From Paraburkholderia phenazinium (GTDB lineage Bacteria; Pseudomonadota; Gammaproteobacteria; Burkholderiales; Burkholderiaceae): DNA of 64,000 nucleotides. The DNA is taken from positions 2,480,001 through 2,544,000 of the forward strand of contig NZ_FSRM01000001.1 in the NCBI RefSeq assembly GCF_900141745.1. Reading direction: 5' to 3'. This document shows positions 63,450-64,000 of this stretch, one piece after another. The position numbers were made by a program, and so were the translations under genes. The first letter of the stretch is position 1, and every line of letters begins with the position of its first letter. The notes beneath the pieces are model-generated. The model searched no databases and was not told the DNA's origin. It worked only from the letters and a program-made list of their open reading frames with translations.

Positions 63450-64000
63450 TTAGCCTGGCACGGGGCCGGTAGACGGCTGCGAGCCAGAGACTGGCGAGTG
63501 CATTGGCGCTGCCGGAGCCGCAGCAGCGCCTGTGGTTCCTCCAGTCGTGCCAGACGCCCCCGTTGTTGCCGTAGACCCCACCGCGCCCGCCTCATCTACT
63601 GGCGGCGTCCCCATTGCCTGAAACAGCGCCGCGGTATCGGTCAATCGCGCACCGGTATAGCGGATCTCATCGAGCCGCGCGTTGCGAAACTGCTGCTCGC
63701 TCGAGCGTGCAGCCGACACCGGCACGGCGCCCAGACGGTAACGTGCCGCGGTCTCATCCGAAATGCCCTGCGCCGCCCGTGCTGCCACGTTTGAGGCGTC
63801 GAGTGCCTGCGCGTCATGCTCAAGCGCAGCCAGCGTATCGGCGACGTTCTGGAACGCTGTCAGCACCGTCTGCTTGTACTGTTCCGTGGCTGCGTCGTAA
63901 GTCGCCATTGCCGCGCGGCGTTGCGCGAACAGTGCGCCACCGTGGAAGATCGGCTGCGAGAGCGAACCGGCTACGGCCCAGATAGCGCCCGCGCCGGAAA
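63450..64000 (-). CDS. RND efflux outer-membrane factor, C-terminal part (NodT type)
   Basis: The frame is open to the right edge and only the C-terminal ~183 residues are visible. Reading in, SLSQPIFHGGALFAQRRAAM, then TYDAATEQYKQTVLTAFQNV and ADTLAALEHDAQAL match the OEP/NodT efflux family. A late motif AARYRLGAVPVS is followed by a ~55-residue Ala/Gly/Thr/Pro-rich tail that is unusual for the family. It ends 3 bases from the acyltransferase stop on the other strand. RND pump and adaptor genes would lie to the right. Confidence 0.85.
   Translation of the reverse strand, partial: SGAGAIWAVAGSLSQPIFHGGALFAQRRAAMATYDAATEQYKQTVLTAFQNVADTLAALEHDAQALDASNVAARAAQGISDETAARYRLGAVPVSAARSSEQQFRNARLDEIRYTGARLTDTAALFQAMGTPPVDEAGAVGSTATTGASGTTGGTTGAAAAPAAPMHSPVSGSQPSTGPVPG

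Noticed and set aside
1..64000. CRISPR arrays, tRNA/rRNA genes, insertion sequences, prophage genes
   Set aside because: Looked for repeated spaced units, cloverleaf-like segments and transposase or integrase motifs; none were found.

Overview
The window looks like chromosomal DNA of a Burkholderia-group betaproteobacterium, most likely Paraburkholderia. The evidence is the high GC content, the protein families present (PotFGHI, BMP/Med nucleoside uptake, cytochrome bo, a Burkholderia-style type VI secretion locus, a NodT-type efflux factor) and the way proteins read against those families. No rRNA, tRNA, CRISPR array, transposase or integrase was seen.

Layout. 1-3.6 kb: two permeases and a periplasmic binding protein of a nucleoside-type ABC importer; the ATPase probably lies just outside the left edge. 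3.6-5.6 kb: dodecin and an ABC-F ATPase (YbiT type). 5.9-11.8 kb: cyoABCD ubiquinol oxidase, a nitronate monooxygenase-type flavoprotein and an OmpW porin. 11.8-16.6 kb: a DUF1289 protein and a potFGHI-like polyamine importer. 16.7-51.6 kb: a complete type VI secretion system (T6SS). 51.7-64 kb: a soluble chemoreceptor, a methyltransferase, an alpha/beta hydrolase with divergent TetR regulator, a TPR membrane protein, PspA, a ribbon-helix-helix protein, penicillin-binding protein 1A, a lipid A acyltransferase and the end of an outer-membrane efflux factor.

The T6SS is the centre of interest. It carries every core part: TssA, B, C, E, F, G, H, J, K, L, M, Hcp, VgrG and PAAR. Three parts are doubled in an unequal way: a second TssC that lacks the first ~80 residues, a second TssL, and a second short TssM-like protein in which the periplasmic part is replaced by an OmpA peptidoglycan-binding domain. 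This suggests a two-part or alternative membrane complex and a heteromeric or capped sheath. Genes of the Fha/PpkA/PppA/TagF regulatory pathway are not in the window.

Between VgrG and the tssM operon lies a lower-GC cargo island (about 36.2-43.2 kb). A 968-residue VgrG-linked protein with a GH19 (chitinase/lysozyme-like) C-terminal domain is the likely toxin. It is followed by a string of exported proteins, one of them an LprI/DUF1311 lysozyme-inhibitor-type protein, that are the likely immunity set. The same island holds broken copies of its own genes: a fragment of the toxin's C-terminus joined to a broken copy of the first downstream gene (42.4-42.9 kb), a truncated copy of a second exported protein (38.5 kb), another piece at 38.6 kb, and the tail of an LprI-like protein (43.0 kb). 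This is the expected footprint of repeated replacement of effector/immunity cassettes at one site.
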